Source: an uncultured Bacteroidales bacterium
GTDB lineage: Bacteria > Bacteroidota > Bacteroidia > Bacteroidales > UBA932
Length of the DNA stretch: 49,968 nt
Assembly (NCBI GenBank): GCA_944326265.1
Contig: CALVDE010000008.1
Coordinates: 1-49,968 of the forward strand
Reading direction: 5' to 3'
Part shown: in pieces, positions 1 to 8,486 of the stretch
Position numbering within the stretch: position 1 is the stretch's first letter
Layout: every line of letters starts with the position of its first letter
Notes under the pieces: model-generated
What the model was told of the DNA's origin: nothing
Seen by the model: only the letters and a program-made list of their open reading frames with translations
The model's database searches: none
Made by a program: the position numbers and the translations under genes

Positions 1-40
1 TGCCCTAACCGGGGTGGGAGAGTAGGTAGCCGCCGCCCCT
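1..40 (+). rRNA. rrf: 5S ribosomal RNA, 3' end (partial)
   Basis: The first bases contain the conserved 3' segment of bacterial 5S rRNA, including the block GGTGGGAGAGTAGG. A strong intrinsic terminator follows directly, as expected at the end of an rRNA operon. The gene runs off the left edge, so its start is not visible and the exact 3' end is approximate. Confidence 0.8.
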
Positions 41-43
41 TAG

Positions 44-78
44 AGCCCCCGGAGGAACATCCTCCGGGGGCTTTTTTT
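44..78 (+). terminator. Intrinsic terminator of the rRNA operon
   Basis: A perfect 12-bp GC-rich stem (44-55 with 61-72) encloses the loop AACAT and is followed by a run of seven T's at 72-78. It sits just after the 5S sequence and would end the rRNA transcript. Confidence 0.9.
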
Positions 79-182
79 GTTCCTTGCCGCAGTTGTCATT
101 TGCAACGCTCGGCGAACTCCAGGAGGAAAGAGTACGGAAATGATATGGTTGGCGCGGCAATGCTAAGCAGAGAAGCGCATTG

Positions 183-1112
183 TTATTTATTCTTGCGGGG
201 CAAGCGGGGGAACATTTTACGGAAACGGACAAGGTAGTGAGTGATGCTGCCACCGGCTATAACGAATGTTACGGCTATGAGGATCATAACGATGCCTGTG
301 CCTTCGCGCAGTGTCATGCGCTCCCCGAAAATAGTGATGCCGAAAATGATGGCAGTGACGGGCTCAAGTGCGCCGAGGATGGCTGTAGGAGTTGAGCCGA
401 TGAATTGAATGGCCCTGGTAGTGCATAGAAAGGATATCGTTGTGGGAAATACGGCGAGGGCCAGGATGTTCAGCCACAGGTACCATCTGTCAGGAGTTGT
501 CAGTTCTACTCCGGAGAGCAGCCTTACGACAAAAAGCGTGACTCCGAAAAGCAGAACGTAGAAGGTGACAGTCAGGGTAGCCGTGTTTTTCAAGGTTGTC
601 TGATTGATGCCTACCAGATATATTGCGTATGATAGTGCTGATGCGATGACCAGCAGTGTGCCTTTCAGGCTTAATGTTGTTCCGTCACCGCCGTTGTAAA
701 GTAAAGATATACCTCCCATTGCCAGCAGCAGGCACAGTCCGGTTATCAATGTCAGTTTCTCTTTAAATACAAGAGACATAATCAGGGCTACCATGATGGG
801 ATAGACAAACAGGATGGTAGAGGCGATGCCGGCTTCCATGTAGTTGTAGCTCTGGAAAAGAGTGAGGGACGATATTGCCACAAGAGCACCCATGGCGATC
901 AGGCTCAGACCTTCTTTTCTGCTGAGCCTGAAGCTCCTTCCACGTGCTTTTATCATGATTGCCAGGATGGGGATGGCGAAAAGGTATCGGAAAAACAGTA
1001 CAGAGTCCGGATTCATTCCGCCTTGGTAAAGGGGTAGTGCGAAAAGCGGATTCATGCCGTATGTCGCGGCTGCAATTGCCCCCAGGATATATCCTTTGGT
1101 TTTATTGTTCAT
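183..1112 (-). CDS. EamA/DMT-family transporter
   Basis: A 309-residue protein made almost entirely of hydrophobic helices, consistent with the ten-helix architecture (two EamA repeats) of the drug/metabolite transporter superfamily. The N-terminus has the family's short cytoplasmic lead into helix 1 followed by a PxxxFxRYL-like stretch. The C-terminal repeat includes GALEPVTAIIFG, a typical EamA signature around the last helix pair. The protein should sit in the inner membrane and export or import small metabolites; the substrate cannot be told from sequence. It is monocistronic, diverges from the Wzz-like gene, and has a consensus promoter just upstream. It is convergent with the rRNA operon. 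Confidence 0.85.
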   Translation of the reverse strand: MNNKTKGYILGAIAAATYGMNPLFALPLYQGGMNPDSVLFFRYLFAIPILAIMIKARGRSFRLSRKEGLSLIAMGALVAISSLTLFQSYNYMEAGIASTILFVYPIMVALIMSLVFKEKLTLITGLCLLLAMGGISLLYNGGDGTTLSLKGTLLVIASALSYAIYLVGINQTTLKNTATLTVTFYVLLFGVTLFVVRLLSGVELTTPDRWYLWLNILALAVFPTTISFLCTTRAIQFIGSTPTAILGALEPVTAIIFGITIFGERMTLREGTGIVMILIAVTFVIAGGSITHYLVRFRKMFPRLPRKNK

Positions 1113-1134
1113 GTTGTTGTTGTTATTGCCGGCA

Positions 1135-1142
1135 CAAATGTA
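1135..1142 (-). promoter_or_regulatory. Bacteroidota -7 element for the EamA transporter
   Basis: TACATTTG on the minus strand matches the Bacteroidota -7 consensus TAnnTTTG. It lies about 22 bases before the transporter ATG and only 8 bases from the divergent -7 element at 1151-1158, so the two promoters probably interfere with each other. Confidence 0.6.
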
Positions 1143-1150
1143 GTTAATTC

Positions 1151-1158
1151 TATATTTG
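1151..1158 (+). promoter_or_regulatory. Bacteroidota -7 element for the wzz-ftsY-pheT run
   Basis: TATATTTG matches TAnnTTTG. A start site about 7 bases downstream would give a leader of roughly 47 bases before the Wzz-like gene. Confidence 0.6.
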
Positions 1159-1211
1159 GATAATAGTAACCGATTTCATATTTTTGCAGATTATGATTAT
1201 TAAATGATATT

Positions 1212-2375
1212 ATGACAGAACAGCAGAATAATCTGAACGTTGCGCAGGAGCAGGAAATAGACCTGATAGCATTGGTAAAGCGTCTATGGGCGAAAAGAAT
1301 ATTTATAATATATGTCACAGCCGGTTTTATGGTGCTGGGATTGCTGGTCGCGCTCTTTTCAAAGAAGGAGTATACGGCAAGCACTATATTTGTGCCGCAG
1401 ACATCCCAGCAGCGCGGTGGTTCTTCCATTTCGTCCCTGGCATCGTTGGCTGGAATTAATCTCGGGCAGATGGGCGGAGACATGCTGTCTCCTACAGTTT
1501 ATCCGCAACTGCTCTCAAATGTAGACTTGATAAAGGAGCTCATGTACACGCCGGTTAAATTTGAGGAGTGGCCGGAGAAGATAACTCTGTATGATTACTA
1601 TACGGATCCTGAGTATAACAAGATGACATTTTTCGGTGCTGTCAAAAAATATACGATAGGGCTCCCTGGTGTAATCATTGGAGCTATTAAGGGTAAGGAT
1701 GAAGAGAATGTTGATGCTGCCGGTCTGGACGGTCTGGCGGTATATACGGAAAGAGAGTATCAGTGCAAGAAAGTTCTGTCAGATCTGATTTCAGTGTCGA
1801 TCAATGATAAGGACGGTTATATCGAACTGTCGGTACGTATGCCTGAGGCTGTGGCTGCGGCTGAGGTGGCTACGACAGTCTTCAATCTGTTGGAGAAATA
1901 TGTGACCGAATATAAGATTGAGAAAGCTAAGGCAACATTGGACTTTGTCAATGACCGTTTCAATGAGGCTAAGGAGGATTTTGAACAGAAGCAGCTAGCG
2001 TATGCCAAATTCCGGGATGCGAACAGGGGACAGCTGACGGCAACGGCGCAGATTACGGAGGATCGTCTTAGAAAGGAGTACGACATGGCCAATACGATAT
2101 ATACGGAACTTGCACGTCAGAAGACCCAGGTGGAGCTTCAGGTTAAGGAGGATACGCCTGTTCTTTCAGTAGTGCAGCCTATCGTGGTGCCTTTTGAGCG
2201 TTCCAAGCCCCGTCGTGCAATTATTCTGATTGCTTTTACGTTCCTTGGCGGATGTCTCGGGTGCGCATCTGTTTTCGGTCTGGATTTTATTAAGAACCAG
2301 GGCTCCAGCTGGCCGCGTGGTTGGAAGACAGAGAAGGACGGGGAAGACAATAAAAAAGAGGAGGAACAGGTATAA
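1212..2375 (+). CDS. Wzz/chain-length-determinant family protein
   Basis: A 387-residue inner-membrane protein of the polysaccharide co-polymerase (Wzz) type. A short cytoplasmic segment with the family's IDLIALVKRLW-like motif precedes a first transmembrane helix at about residues 29-49. A long periplasmic part follows, with a coiled-coil-prone charged region at about 225-310. A second helix at about 335-360 is preceded by a PxxP-containing stretch ending SKPRR, the usual arrangement before TM2 of Wzz proteins. Such proteins set the length of O-antigen or capsule chains. No glycan-synthesis genes are adjacent: it heads a run with ftsY and pheT, and its stop overlaps the ftsY start by one base (TAATG). 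The charged C-terminal tail is not distinctive. Confidence 0.8.
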   Translation: MTEQQNNLNVAQEQEIDLIALVKRLWAKRIFIIYVTAGFMVLGLLVALFSKKEYTASTIFVPQTSQQRGGSSISSLASLAGINLGQMGGDMLSPTVYPQLLSNVDLIKELMYTPVKFEEWPEKITLYDYYTDPEYNKMTFFGAVKKYTIGLPGVIIGAIKGKDEENVDAAGLDGLAVYTEREYQCKKVLSDLISVSINDKDGYIELSVRMPEAVAAAEVATTVFNLLEKYVTEYKIEKAKATLDFVNDRFNEAKEDFEQKQLAYAKFRDANRGQLTATAQITEDRLRKEYDMANTIYTELARQKTQVELQVKEDTPVLSVVQPIVVPFERSKPRRAIILIAFTFLGGCLGCASVFGLDFIKNQGSSWPRGWKTEKDGEDNKKEEEQV

Positions 2376-3337
2376 TGTCATGGTTCAGTTGGAAAAATCG
2401 CGACAGTGAGGAAGCCCGTCGCGAAAAGGAGTCATTGGACAAGGGGTTGGAGAAGACCAAACGGGGGCTTTTTGACAGGATATCAAGGGCTGTCGCAGGA
2501 AAGTCCAAAGTGGATGATGATGTCCTGGACGGTATAGAGGATGCTCTGATTGCATCGGATGTCGGAGTAGATACGACACTGAAGATTATTGATATGCTTG
2601 AGGAGAGAGTGGCACGGGACAAATATATGAATGCCGCAGAGCTGCGCTCCATCCTCAAGGAGGAGATGGCATCGCTGCTGGATGTGGAGGGAAAGGAGAA
2701 TGCCCCGGTATTTGATTTTTCTAAGAAACCTTACGTGATAATGGTGGTAGGTGTAAATGGAGTCGGCAAGACGACCACCATCGGAAAGCTGGCGGCCAAT
2801 CTCAAGGCTTCCGGAAAGAAGGTGATGCTGGGAGCGGCCGACACCTTCCGTGCCGCAGCCGTCGATCAGCTGGTGATCTGGAGTGAGAGGGCGGGAGTTC
2901 CCATAGTCAAGCAGAACATGGGCGCGGATCCGGCATCTGTGGCTTTTGATACGGTCAAGTCCGCCGTAGCCCAGGATATGGACGTGGTGCTGATAGATAC
3001 GGCCGGCCGTCTGCACAATAAAATCAATCTGATGAACGAGCTGACCAAGATACGCAATGTCATGCGCAAGGTTGTTCCGGATGCTCCACACGAAGTTCTT
3101 CTGGTTCTGGACGGATCTACAGGTCAGAACGCTTTCGTTCAGGCCAGGGAATTTACCAAGGCCACCGATGTAACTGCTCTCGCAGTTACGAAACTGGACG
3201 GTACGGCAAAAGGCGGAGTGGTCCTGGGCATCGCCGACCAATTCAACATCCCCGTGAAGTTTATAGGCGTGGGAGAAGGCATTGGAGATCTGCAGATATT
3301 TGATAAGAAGTCTTTTGTTGATTCTTTATTTGACTAG
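2375..3337 (+). CDS. ftsY: Signal recognition particle receptor FtsY
   Basis: A 320-residue SRP-type GTPase that docks SRP-ribosome complexes at the inner membrane. The N-terminal acidic extension typical of E. coli is very short here. An NG core follows: helical N domain at about 30-105, P-loop GVNGVGKTT at 126-134, the DTFRAAAVDQL insertion-box motif from 156, DTAGR at 208-212 and TKLDG at 272-276. Translation is probably coupled to the upstream Wzz-like gene, since start and stop overlap in TAATG and a GGAGGA lies just upstream. pheT follows after 17 bases. Confidence 0.97.
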   Translation: MSWFSWKNRDSEEARREKESLDKGLEKTKRGLFDRISRAVAGKSKVDDDVLDGIEDALIASDVGVDTTLKIIDMLEERVARDKYMNAAELRSILKEEMASLLDVEGKENAPVFDFSKKPYVIMVVGVNGVGKTTTIGKLAANLKASGKKVMLGAADTFRAAAVDQLVIWSERAGVPIVKQNMGADPASVAFDTVKSAVAQDMDVVLIDTAGRLHNKINLMNELTKIRNVMRKVVPDAPHEVLLVLDGSTGQNAFVQAREFTKATDVTALAVTKLDGTAKGGVVLGIADQFNIPVKFIGVGEGIGDLQIFDKKSFVDSLFD

Positions 3338-3354
3338 AGTGTAAATTATAGAAT

Positions 3355-5820
3355 ATGAATGTTTCTTATAATTGGCTGAAAGAGTATGTGTCTTTCGATC
3401 TCTCTCCTGAGAGAGTTGCCCGGATCCTGACTTTCATAGGTCTGGAAGTAGAGGAAATCAATACAGTAGAAGACATACCGGGCGGTCTGGAAGGGGTAGT
3501 TGTAGCCGAGGTGGTGGAGTGTGTGCCACATCCCGATTCAGATCACCTTCATATTACAAAAGTCCGCATTTCGAAGGATGGAGAACTGCTACAGGTAGTT
3601 TGCGGTGCTCCTAATGTGGCTGCCGGACAGAAGGTCCTGCTGGCGACTGTCGGAACAAGTCTGCCCGCACCGGACGGTTCAAAATTTAAAATTAAAAAAT
3701 CCAAAATCCGCGGGGCCGAGTCTTTCGGAATGATCTGTGCGGAGGACGAACTGGGTATAGGTACATCACATGACGGCATCATGGTGCTTGAGCCCGAGGC
3801 CGTCGTAGGTACTCCCGCCAGGGAATATCTGCATCTCGGTTCAGATACAGTATTTACTATAGGATTGACACCCAACCGTGTGGACGGTGCCTCCCATATC
3901 GGAGTCGCCCGTGACTTTTCGGCCTGGCTAAGGCTTAACGGTCTGGGCGGAGAACTGACACTTCCGGACGTGTCCTCGTTCCGCGAGGGTGAGGGTGAGT
4001 CCATACCCATAGAGGTGCTCAGTCATGACGGAGCTCCCCGTTATATGGGCATAACACTTACCGACATCAAGATAGCTCCCTCTCCCGAGTGGCTGCAGAA
4101 GAAACTGCTGGCAGTAGGTCTGAGGCCCATCAACAACGTGGTGGATATCACCAACTTCATTCTCATGGAGGTCGGTCAGCCTCTCCATGCCTTTGATGCG
4201 TCCAGGATTACAGGAGGCAAGGTGGTTGTACGCCGTGCTTCAGAAGGTGAGAAATTCGTCACTCTTGACGGAGTGGAGCGCACCCTTTCGGCCCAGGACC
4301 TGATGATCTGCAATACAGAGAAACCTATGTGTATTGCAGGTGTCTTCGGAGGTCTGGAGTCCGGTATAACCGACTCGACTACTACAGTCTTCCTTGAGAG
4401 CGCTTACTTCAACCCCACTTCTATACGTAAGACATCCAAGCGTCTGGGCATCAAGACGGATGCCTCGTTCCGCTACGAGCGTGGTACCGACCCCGAAATC
4501 ATTCCCTATGCTGCCCGCAGGGCTGTTCTTCTGATGCAGGAGCTGGCCGGGGCGAGAGTCGTGGGCTGTGTACGCGAGGACTATCCTCAGCAGCTTGAGC
4601 GCAAACGGGTGCAGTTGGATTTCGACAGGATGGAGGCACTGATGGGCAAGAAGATAGGTGCGGAGACCATTCTCAAGATACTGCGTTTTATGGACTTCGG
4701 CATCCTCTCCTCCGATGACCGTGGGGCAGAGGTGACCGTACCTACCTACAAGGTGGACGTGTACCGGGAGTGCGACGTAGTGGAGGAAGTGCTCAGGATC
4801 TATGGGTATGACAATATCGAGCTTCCGGACAGGATAGTATCATCATACGACAATACCCCTAACCCTGACCCCGAGACGGTCCGTGTAAAGGCATGTGATC
4901 TGCTGGCCGCCAACGGTTTCATGGAGTGCATGAACAATTCCCTGACCAAGGCCGATTACTATAACGGACTCACGACATATCCCAAGGCCAACCTTCCGAT
5001 GGTCATCAACCCGCTGAGCTCGGATCTCAACGCCATGCGCCAGACCCTGCTCTTCAGCGGACTGGAGGTGGTGGCCTACAACCTGAACCGTCAGGCCGGA
5101 GACCTGAAGCTCTTCGAGATGGGCAATGTCTACCGCTATGAGCCCAAGGGAGAGAATGATCCGGTAAACAGCCTGGCCTCCTACAGCGAACAGATGCATC
5201 TGTCCATGTTCGTAGTAGGAAAGGGCACCCAGTACTGGAGAAACACCACGGGTGCAGGACATTTCTTCACCCTCAAGGGATATGTGGAGCTGCTGCTCAA
5301 GCGCCTGGGAGTAAATCTCTATAACCTTGACTGCTCACCGGCACCGGCAGACCTCTTCTCCGAGGGCCTTATGTACACGGTGCCCGCTTCCGGCAAGACA
5401 CTGGTCATGCTGGGTACGGTTTCCCAGGCCCGTCTGAGACAACTGGATATCAAGCAGCCCGTATTTGCGGCCGAGATCAACTGGAGCCTGCTCGTCAAGC
5501 ATTATCTCAAGGATAAGGTGCAGTACCGTGAGCTGCCGCAGTACCCTGAAGTCCGCCGTGACCTGGCACTGCTGCTGGACGAGAACGTCTCGTTCGCGGA
5601 TATCCGCAAGGCGGCTCTGGCTGCCGAGAAAAAGCTTCTGCGCAAGGTTGTCCTCTTCGACGTGTACCGTGGGGACAAGATACCCGCCGGCAAGAAGCAG
5701 TACGCTGTCAGCCTGACCTTCCAGGACTACGAGAAGACTCTTACGGACAAGTATGTAGAGCAGATGGTCAACCGTATACTCGGGGTACTGTCGCATCAGT
5801 TCGGGGCAGTGCTGAGGTAG
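3355..5820 (+). CDS. pheT: Phenylalanine-tRNA ligase beta subunit
   Basis: An 821-residue protein of the normal length for bacterial PheT. It begins MNVSYNWLKEYV, as is usual, and has an N-terminal EMAP/tRNA-binding-like domain (around residues 40-150, motif HPDSDHLHITKV). The B3/B4 editing domain and B5 domain follow, then the catalytic-like core, and a C-terminal ferredoxin-fold anticodon-binding domain (about 725-820, beginning near YPEVRRDLALL). With PheS, which is not in this window, it forms the alpha2beta2 enzyme that charges tRNA-Phe. It is the last gene of the run and is followed by a strong hairpin terminator. Confidence 0.98.
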   Translation: MNVSYNWLKEYVSFDLSPERVARILTFIGLEVEEINTVEDIPGGLEGVVVAEVVECVPHPDSDHLHITKVRISKDGELLQVVCGAPNVAAGQKVLLATVGTSLPAPDGSKFKIKKSKIRGAESFGMICAEDELGIGTSHDGIMVLEPEAVVGTPAREYLHLGSDTVFTIGLTPNRVDGASHIGVARDFSAWLRLNGLGGELTLPDVSSFREGEGESIPIEVLSHDGAPRYMGITLTDIKIAPSPEWLQKKLLAVGLRPINNVVDITNFILMEVGQPLHAFDASRITGGKVVVRRASEGEKFVTLDGVERTLSAQDLMICNTEKPMCIAGVFGGLESGITDSTTTVFLESAYFNPTSIRKTSKRLGIKTDASFRYERGTDPEIIPYAARRAVLLMQELAGARVVGCVREDYPQQLERKRVQLDFDRMEALMGKKIGAETILKILRFMDFGILSSDDRGAEVTVPTYKVDVYRECDVVEEVLRIYGYDNIELPDRIVSSYDNTPNPDPETVRVKACDLLAANGFMECMNNSLTKADYYNGLTTYPKANLPMVINPLSSDLNAMRQTLLFSGLEVVAYNLNRQAGDLKLFEMGNVYRYEPKGENDPVNSLASYSEQMHLSMFVVGKGTQYWRNTTGAGHFFTLKGYVELLLKRLGVNLYNLDCSPAPADLFSEGLMYTVPASGKTLVMLGTVSQARLRQLDIKQPVFAAEINWSLLVKHYLKDKVQYRELPQYPEVRRDLALLLDENVSFADIRKAALAAEKKLLRKVVLFDVYRGDKIPAGKKQYAVSLTFQDYEKTLTDKYVEQMVNRILGVLSHQFGAVLR

Positions 5821-5839
5821 GTGTACCGTAAAGTGCAAC

Positions 5840-5877
5840 AAAAAAGTGGCGGGGCCCGGAAGCCCCGCCACTTTTTT
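5840..5877. terminator. Bidirectional intrinsic terminator between pheT and a beta-barrel gene
   Basis: A perfect 16-bp stem (5840-5855 with 5862-5877) encloses a 6-base loop, with an A-run on the left and a T-run on the right. It can terminate both pheT (plus) and the convergent beta-barrel gene (minus). Confidence 0.92.
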
Positions 5878-5894
5878 ATATGCAGCCGTACCTT

Positions 5895-6362
5895 TTAGAA
5901 AAGATAGCGGATGCTGAGCGCAATACCTCCCTGGAAAAGACCCAGCGAGTTGAATCCTACACCATTGTTGTAGAAGTGCGGACCGAGGATAGGACGCCAG
6001 TCGAGTGACAGGTTCATAGGGAACCAGAAGTTGTATTCCACTCCGATACGTCCTGCGACTCCTACGTATCCTACTACGTCGCTGAAACCGTACATACCGC
6101 CGCCGGCACCGACTCCTGCGTACCAGTTCCAGGAGCCCTGCTCATTCCACGAGCTGATGGGGAAAACCCAATCGTATGTAGCGGCAGCCTCGATACCGTA
6201 GAATCCGGGCAGACCGAAATCAATGTCAAGCATGTTGTTTCCAAGGGAATGCTGGTAGTTGAGTTCCAGACCATAACCGAGCCTGCCTCCGATAGCGCGG
6301 GGCTGGGCGTAAACTGCTGCGGCTGTGAAAAGCGCGATAGCGATAATGATTAATTTCTTCAT
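5895..6362 (-). CDS. Small outer-membrane beta-barrel protein
   Basis: A 155-residue protein with a clear signal peptide (MKK, hydrophobic core, cleavage after AVYA at about residue 19). The mature part consists of alternating hydrophobic, Gly- and aromatic-rich strands (GGRLGYGLELNY, WNWYAGVGAGGG, NFWFPMNLSLDWRP) and ends with a terminal aromatic strand, ...SIRYLF. This is the pattern of eight-stranded outer-membrane barrels that are abundant in Bacteroidota. The specific function is unknown. It lies 31 bases downstream of deoC on the same strand, so read-through from that cluster is possible; no clear promoter of its own was seen. Confidence 0.75.
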   Translation of the reverse strand: MKKLIIIAIALFTAAAVYAQPRAIGGRLGYGLELNYQHSLGNNMLDIDFGLPGFYGIEAAATYDWVFPISSWNEQGSWNWYAGVGAGGGMYGFSDVVGYVGVAGRIGVEYNFWFPMNLSLDWRPILGPHFYNNGVGFNSLGLFQGGIALSIRYLF

Positions 6363-6393
6363 CTTTTAGTGATTTAGATGTTAGTAATATTGA

Positions 6394-7224
6394 TTAAAAG
6401 TATGTTACAGATGATTTCTCCACCTCTGACAAGATGGAGTTGGCCACCCGGCTGGCTCCGAATCGGAGCAGGGCTGGGGTCAGCCATTCCTGACCGAGCA
6501 CAGTCTCTACGATGGCGTAGTAAACAGCAGCGTCCTTTGCCGTGGATATGCCGCCGGCCGGTTTAAAACCTATCTTTCTCCCGGTTTTTCTATAGTATTC
6601 CTTGATGCAGCCGCACATCACTATGGCTGCGAAGGGGGTAGCTGACGGCTCCATCTTTCCGGTGGAAGTCTTTATGAAGTCAGCACCGGATTCCATGGCG
6701 AGGAAAGAGGCTTCCCTGATTGCGGCTTCGTCCGCAAGGGCTCCTGTCTCCAGGATGACTTTCAGTACGGCACCTTCAGTCACCTTGCGGACGGCGCGGA
6801 TCTCATCCTCGCATCTGGTCAGGTTGTGATCAAGAAAACTGTTGAGTGCCAGAACTATGTCTACTTCGTCGGCTCCGTCGGCCACAGCCATCCTGCTTTC
6901 CATGACCTTTACCTCCAGAAAACTCTGGGAGGCGGGGAAGCAGCCTGCTACCACAGTGGTGTGTACTCCGGGGACAGTAAGTGTCTCCTTTACTGTCCTT
7001 GCAAAATTGGGGTAGACGCAGATGGATGCCGGCAGGGGATAATCGGGGAAACGTTTCTGGAAGTCATTTACTTTGTTGACCAGCCGTGTGATACTGGAGT
7101 ATGTGTCCGTCGGCTTGAGCGAAGTCAGGTCTGTCATTCCAAGACAGGCTTTGAGTGTGTCGGGAGTCATCCAGTGGCTGATGTTGTCATGGATTGATTT
7201 GATAGTGTTCTCAATGCTGTCCAT
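6394..7224 (-). CDS. deoC: Deoxyribose-phosphate aldolase
   Basis: A 276-residue TIM-barrel class I aldolase that cleaves 2-deoxyribose-5-phosphate to glyceraldehyde-3-phosphate and acetaldehyde in deoxynucleoside catabolism. The Schiff-base lysine is Lys185 in ADFIKTSTGK. The second active-site lysine is Lys221 in GFKPAGGI, and the acidic site lies in GADEVDIV (118-124). It is slightly longer at the N-terminus than the short DeoC group, closer to the E. coli-type length. It starts 3 bases after the dtd stop, so it is part of the same minus-strand transcript. Confidence 0.95.
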   Translation of the reverse strand: MDSIENTIKSIHDNISHWMTPDTLKACLGMTDLTSLKPTDTYSSITRLVNKVNDFQKRFPDYPLPASICVYPNFARTVKETLTVPGVHTTVVAGCFPASQSFLEVKVMESRMAVADGADEVDIVLALNSFLDHNLTRCEDEIRAVRKVTEGAVLKVILETGALADEAAIREASFLAMESGADFIKTSTGKMEPSATPFAAIVMCGCIKEYYRKTGRKIGFKPAGGISTAKDAAVYYAIVETVLGQEWLTPALLRFGASRVANSILSEVEKSSVTYF

Positions 7225-7227
7225 AGT

Positions 7228-7680
7228 TTATTCCTTGTTTTTTGTGTCGATAATGATTGTGACCGGTCCTTCGTTGATTATGGTAACTTTCATATCTGCT
7301 CCAAAGATACCTTTTTTTACCTGCTTCCCCAAAATATTTTCCAACCTTTCCAGAAATTTTTCATACAGAGGAATGGAAATTTCCGGTTTTGCCGCCTTTA
7401 TATAAGAAGGCCTGTTACCTTTTTTCGTCGAAGCATAGAGGGTGAACTGACTTATCACGAGGATATCCCCGTTCACGTCCAGGACCGAACGGTTCATGAC
7501 CCCGTCGGCATCATCGAAGATGCGCAGATTCACGATTTTGTGGCAGAGCCAGTCGATGTCCTCCACTGAGTCGCCCTCGGTGATGCCTATGAGGATATTG
7601 AGACCGGTGCCTATCTCACCGTGGCAGACCCCTCCGATGACTACGGAAGACCGGCTTACTCTCTGTATTACAGCTCTCAT
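7228..7680 (-). CDS. dtd: D-aminoacyl-tRNA deacylase
   Basis: A 150-residue protein beginning MRAVIQRVSRSSV, the standard Dtd start. It hydrolyses D-amino acids (and glycine mischarged on tRNA-Ala) from tRNA. The SQFTL motif at 77-81 carries the catalytic-site Thr80, and the GPVT motif at 138-141 provides the second cross-subunit signature. The reading frame stays open a further 67 codons upstream, but that part lies inside the radical SAM gene in another frame. The start chosen here gives an ATGA overlap with that gene's stop, which supports coupled translation. Confidence 0.95.
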   Translation of the reverse strand: MRAVIQRVSRSSVVIGGVCHGEIGTGLNILIGITEGDSVEDIDWLCHKIVNLRIFDDADGVMNRSVLDVNGDILVISQFTLYASTKKGNRPSYIKAAKPEISIPLYEKFLERLENILGKQVKKGIFGADMKVTIINEGPVTIIIDTKNKE

Positions 7681-8456
7681 CAGCCCCGGATCTGAACGGT
7701 GATGCCGGCAGCCTTGAGCGGTGCGGCGATGGCTTCCATCTCCTTTACGGTCACCTTCTCCAGCTCCTTGGCCGGAGTCTCCCTGTCGATGGTGTACATC
7801 ATAACCTCGCGGGGCCTGAGTCTCAGGACGATGTCTCTCCACGGAGCGACGCTCTCCTCGCAGGTCAGGTCTATCCGGCATCCGCCTATTGTCCCCTTGA
7901 GGAACATGGTCTGAAGGATGAAATTGCCGTTGAACAGGCGGAGATTCTCCACGGTCTCTGCCAGGGAGTAATGTCCTACAGGATTGTCAATGAGGCGGAT
8001 GTATTCCTCCAGTCCGCTGTCTATCTTCAGGATGGGATTGGTTACTTTCATCAGGGCCTCCCGGATTTCCCTGCGGCCCGTCATGGTCGCATTGGACAGG
8101 ACGGATACGGCGGCGGAGGGAAAATAGCGGTCTCTGAGCTGCAGGGTAAAATCGATGATTTCGGGAAAATCCGGATGGATGGTGGGCTCTCCGTTGCCGG
8201 AAAATGTGATGGTGTCCACCGGAGTACCCTCGTCATGCAGCTCGGCGAAGCGTTCCTGCATCCGCTGGAACACGGCTTCTTTCGTAGGGATGACCTGGTC
8301 GGCGCGGCCGTCCTTGTTCCATCCGCACTCGCAGTATACGCAGTCGAAGGAACAGAGTTTGCCGTTGTCAGGCAGAAGGTTGATGCCAAGGGAGTTGCCC
8401 AGGCGGCGGCTCTTGATGGGGCCGAAGACTATCTTATGAAAAAGTATCGTGGACAT
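7680..8456 (-). CDS. Radical SAM protein (COG0731-like)
   Basis: A 258-residue radical S-adenosylmethionine enzyme. The cluster-binding CxxxCxxC is CSFDCVYC, with cysteines at 35, 39 and 42. It is followed by the SAM-contact segment TFSGNGEPTIHP (GGE-like motif) and a VLSNATM strand. The opening FGPIKSRRLGNSLGINLLP is characteristic of the uncharacterised Fe-S oxidoreductase group related to the wybutosine-type radical SAM proteins. The reaction is not known. It lies between the amidohydrolase (30 bases upstream) and dtd (4-base overlap). Confidence 0.85.
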   Translation of the reverse strand: MSTILFHKIVFGPIKSRRLGNSLGINLLPDNGKLCSFDCVYCECGWNKDGRADQVIPTKEAVFQRMQERFAELHDEGTPVDTITFSGNGEPTIHPDFPEIIDFTLQLRDRYFPSAAVSVLSNATMTGRREIREALMKVTNPILKIDSGLEEYIRLIDNPVGHYSLAETVENLRLFNGNFILQTMFLKGTIGGCRIDLTCEESVAPWRDIVLRLRPREVMMYTIDRETPAKELEKVTVKEMEAIAAPLKAAGITVQIRG

Positions 8457-8486
8457 AATGTGTGCTGTTTAGTCGGTTCAAATATC

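Noticed and set aside
7228-7881. A longer Dtd starting 67 codons upstream
   Set aside because: The extra part is an out-of-frame reading of the radical SAM gene. The conserved start MRAVIQRVSR lies at 7680 and gives an ATGA overlap.
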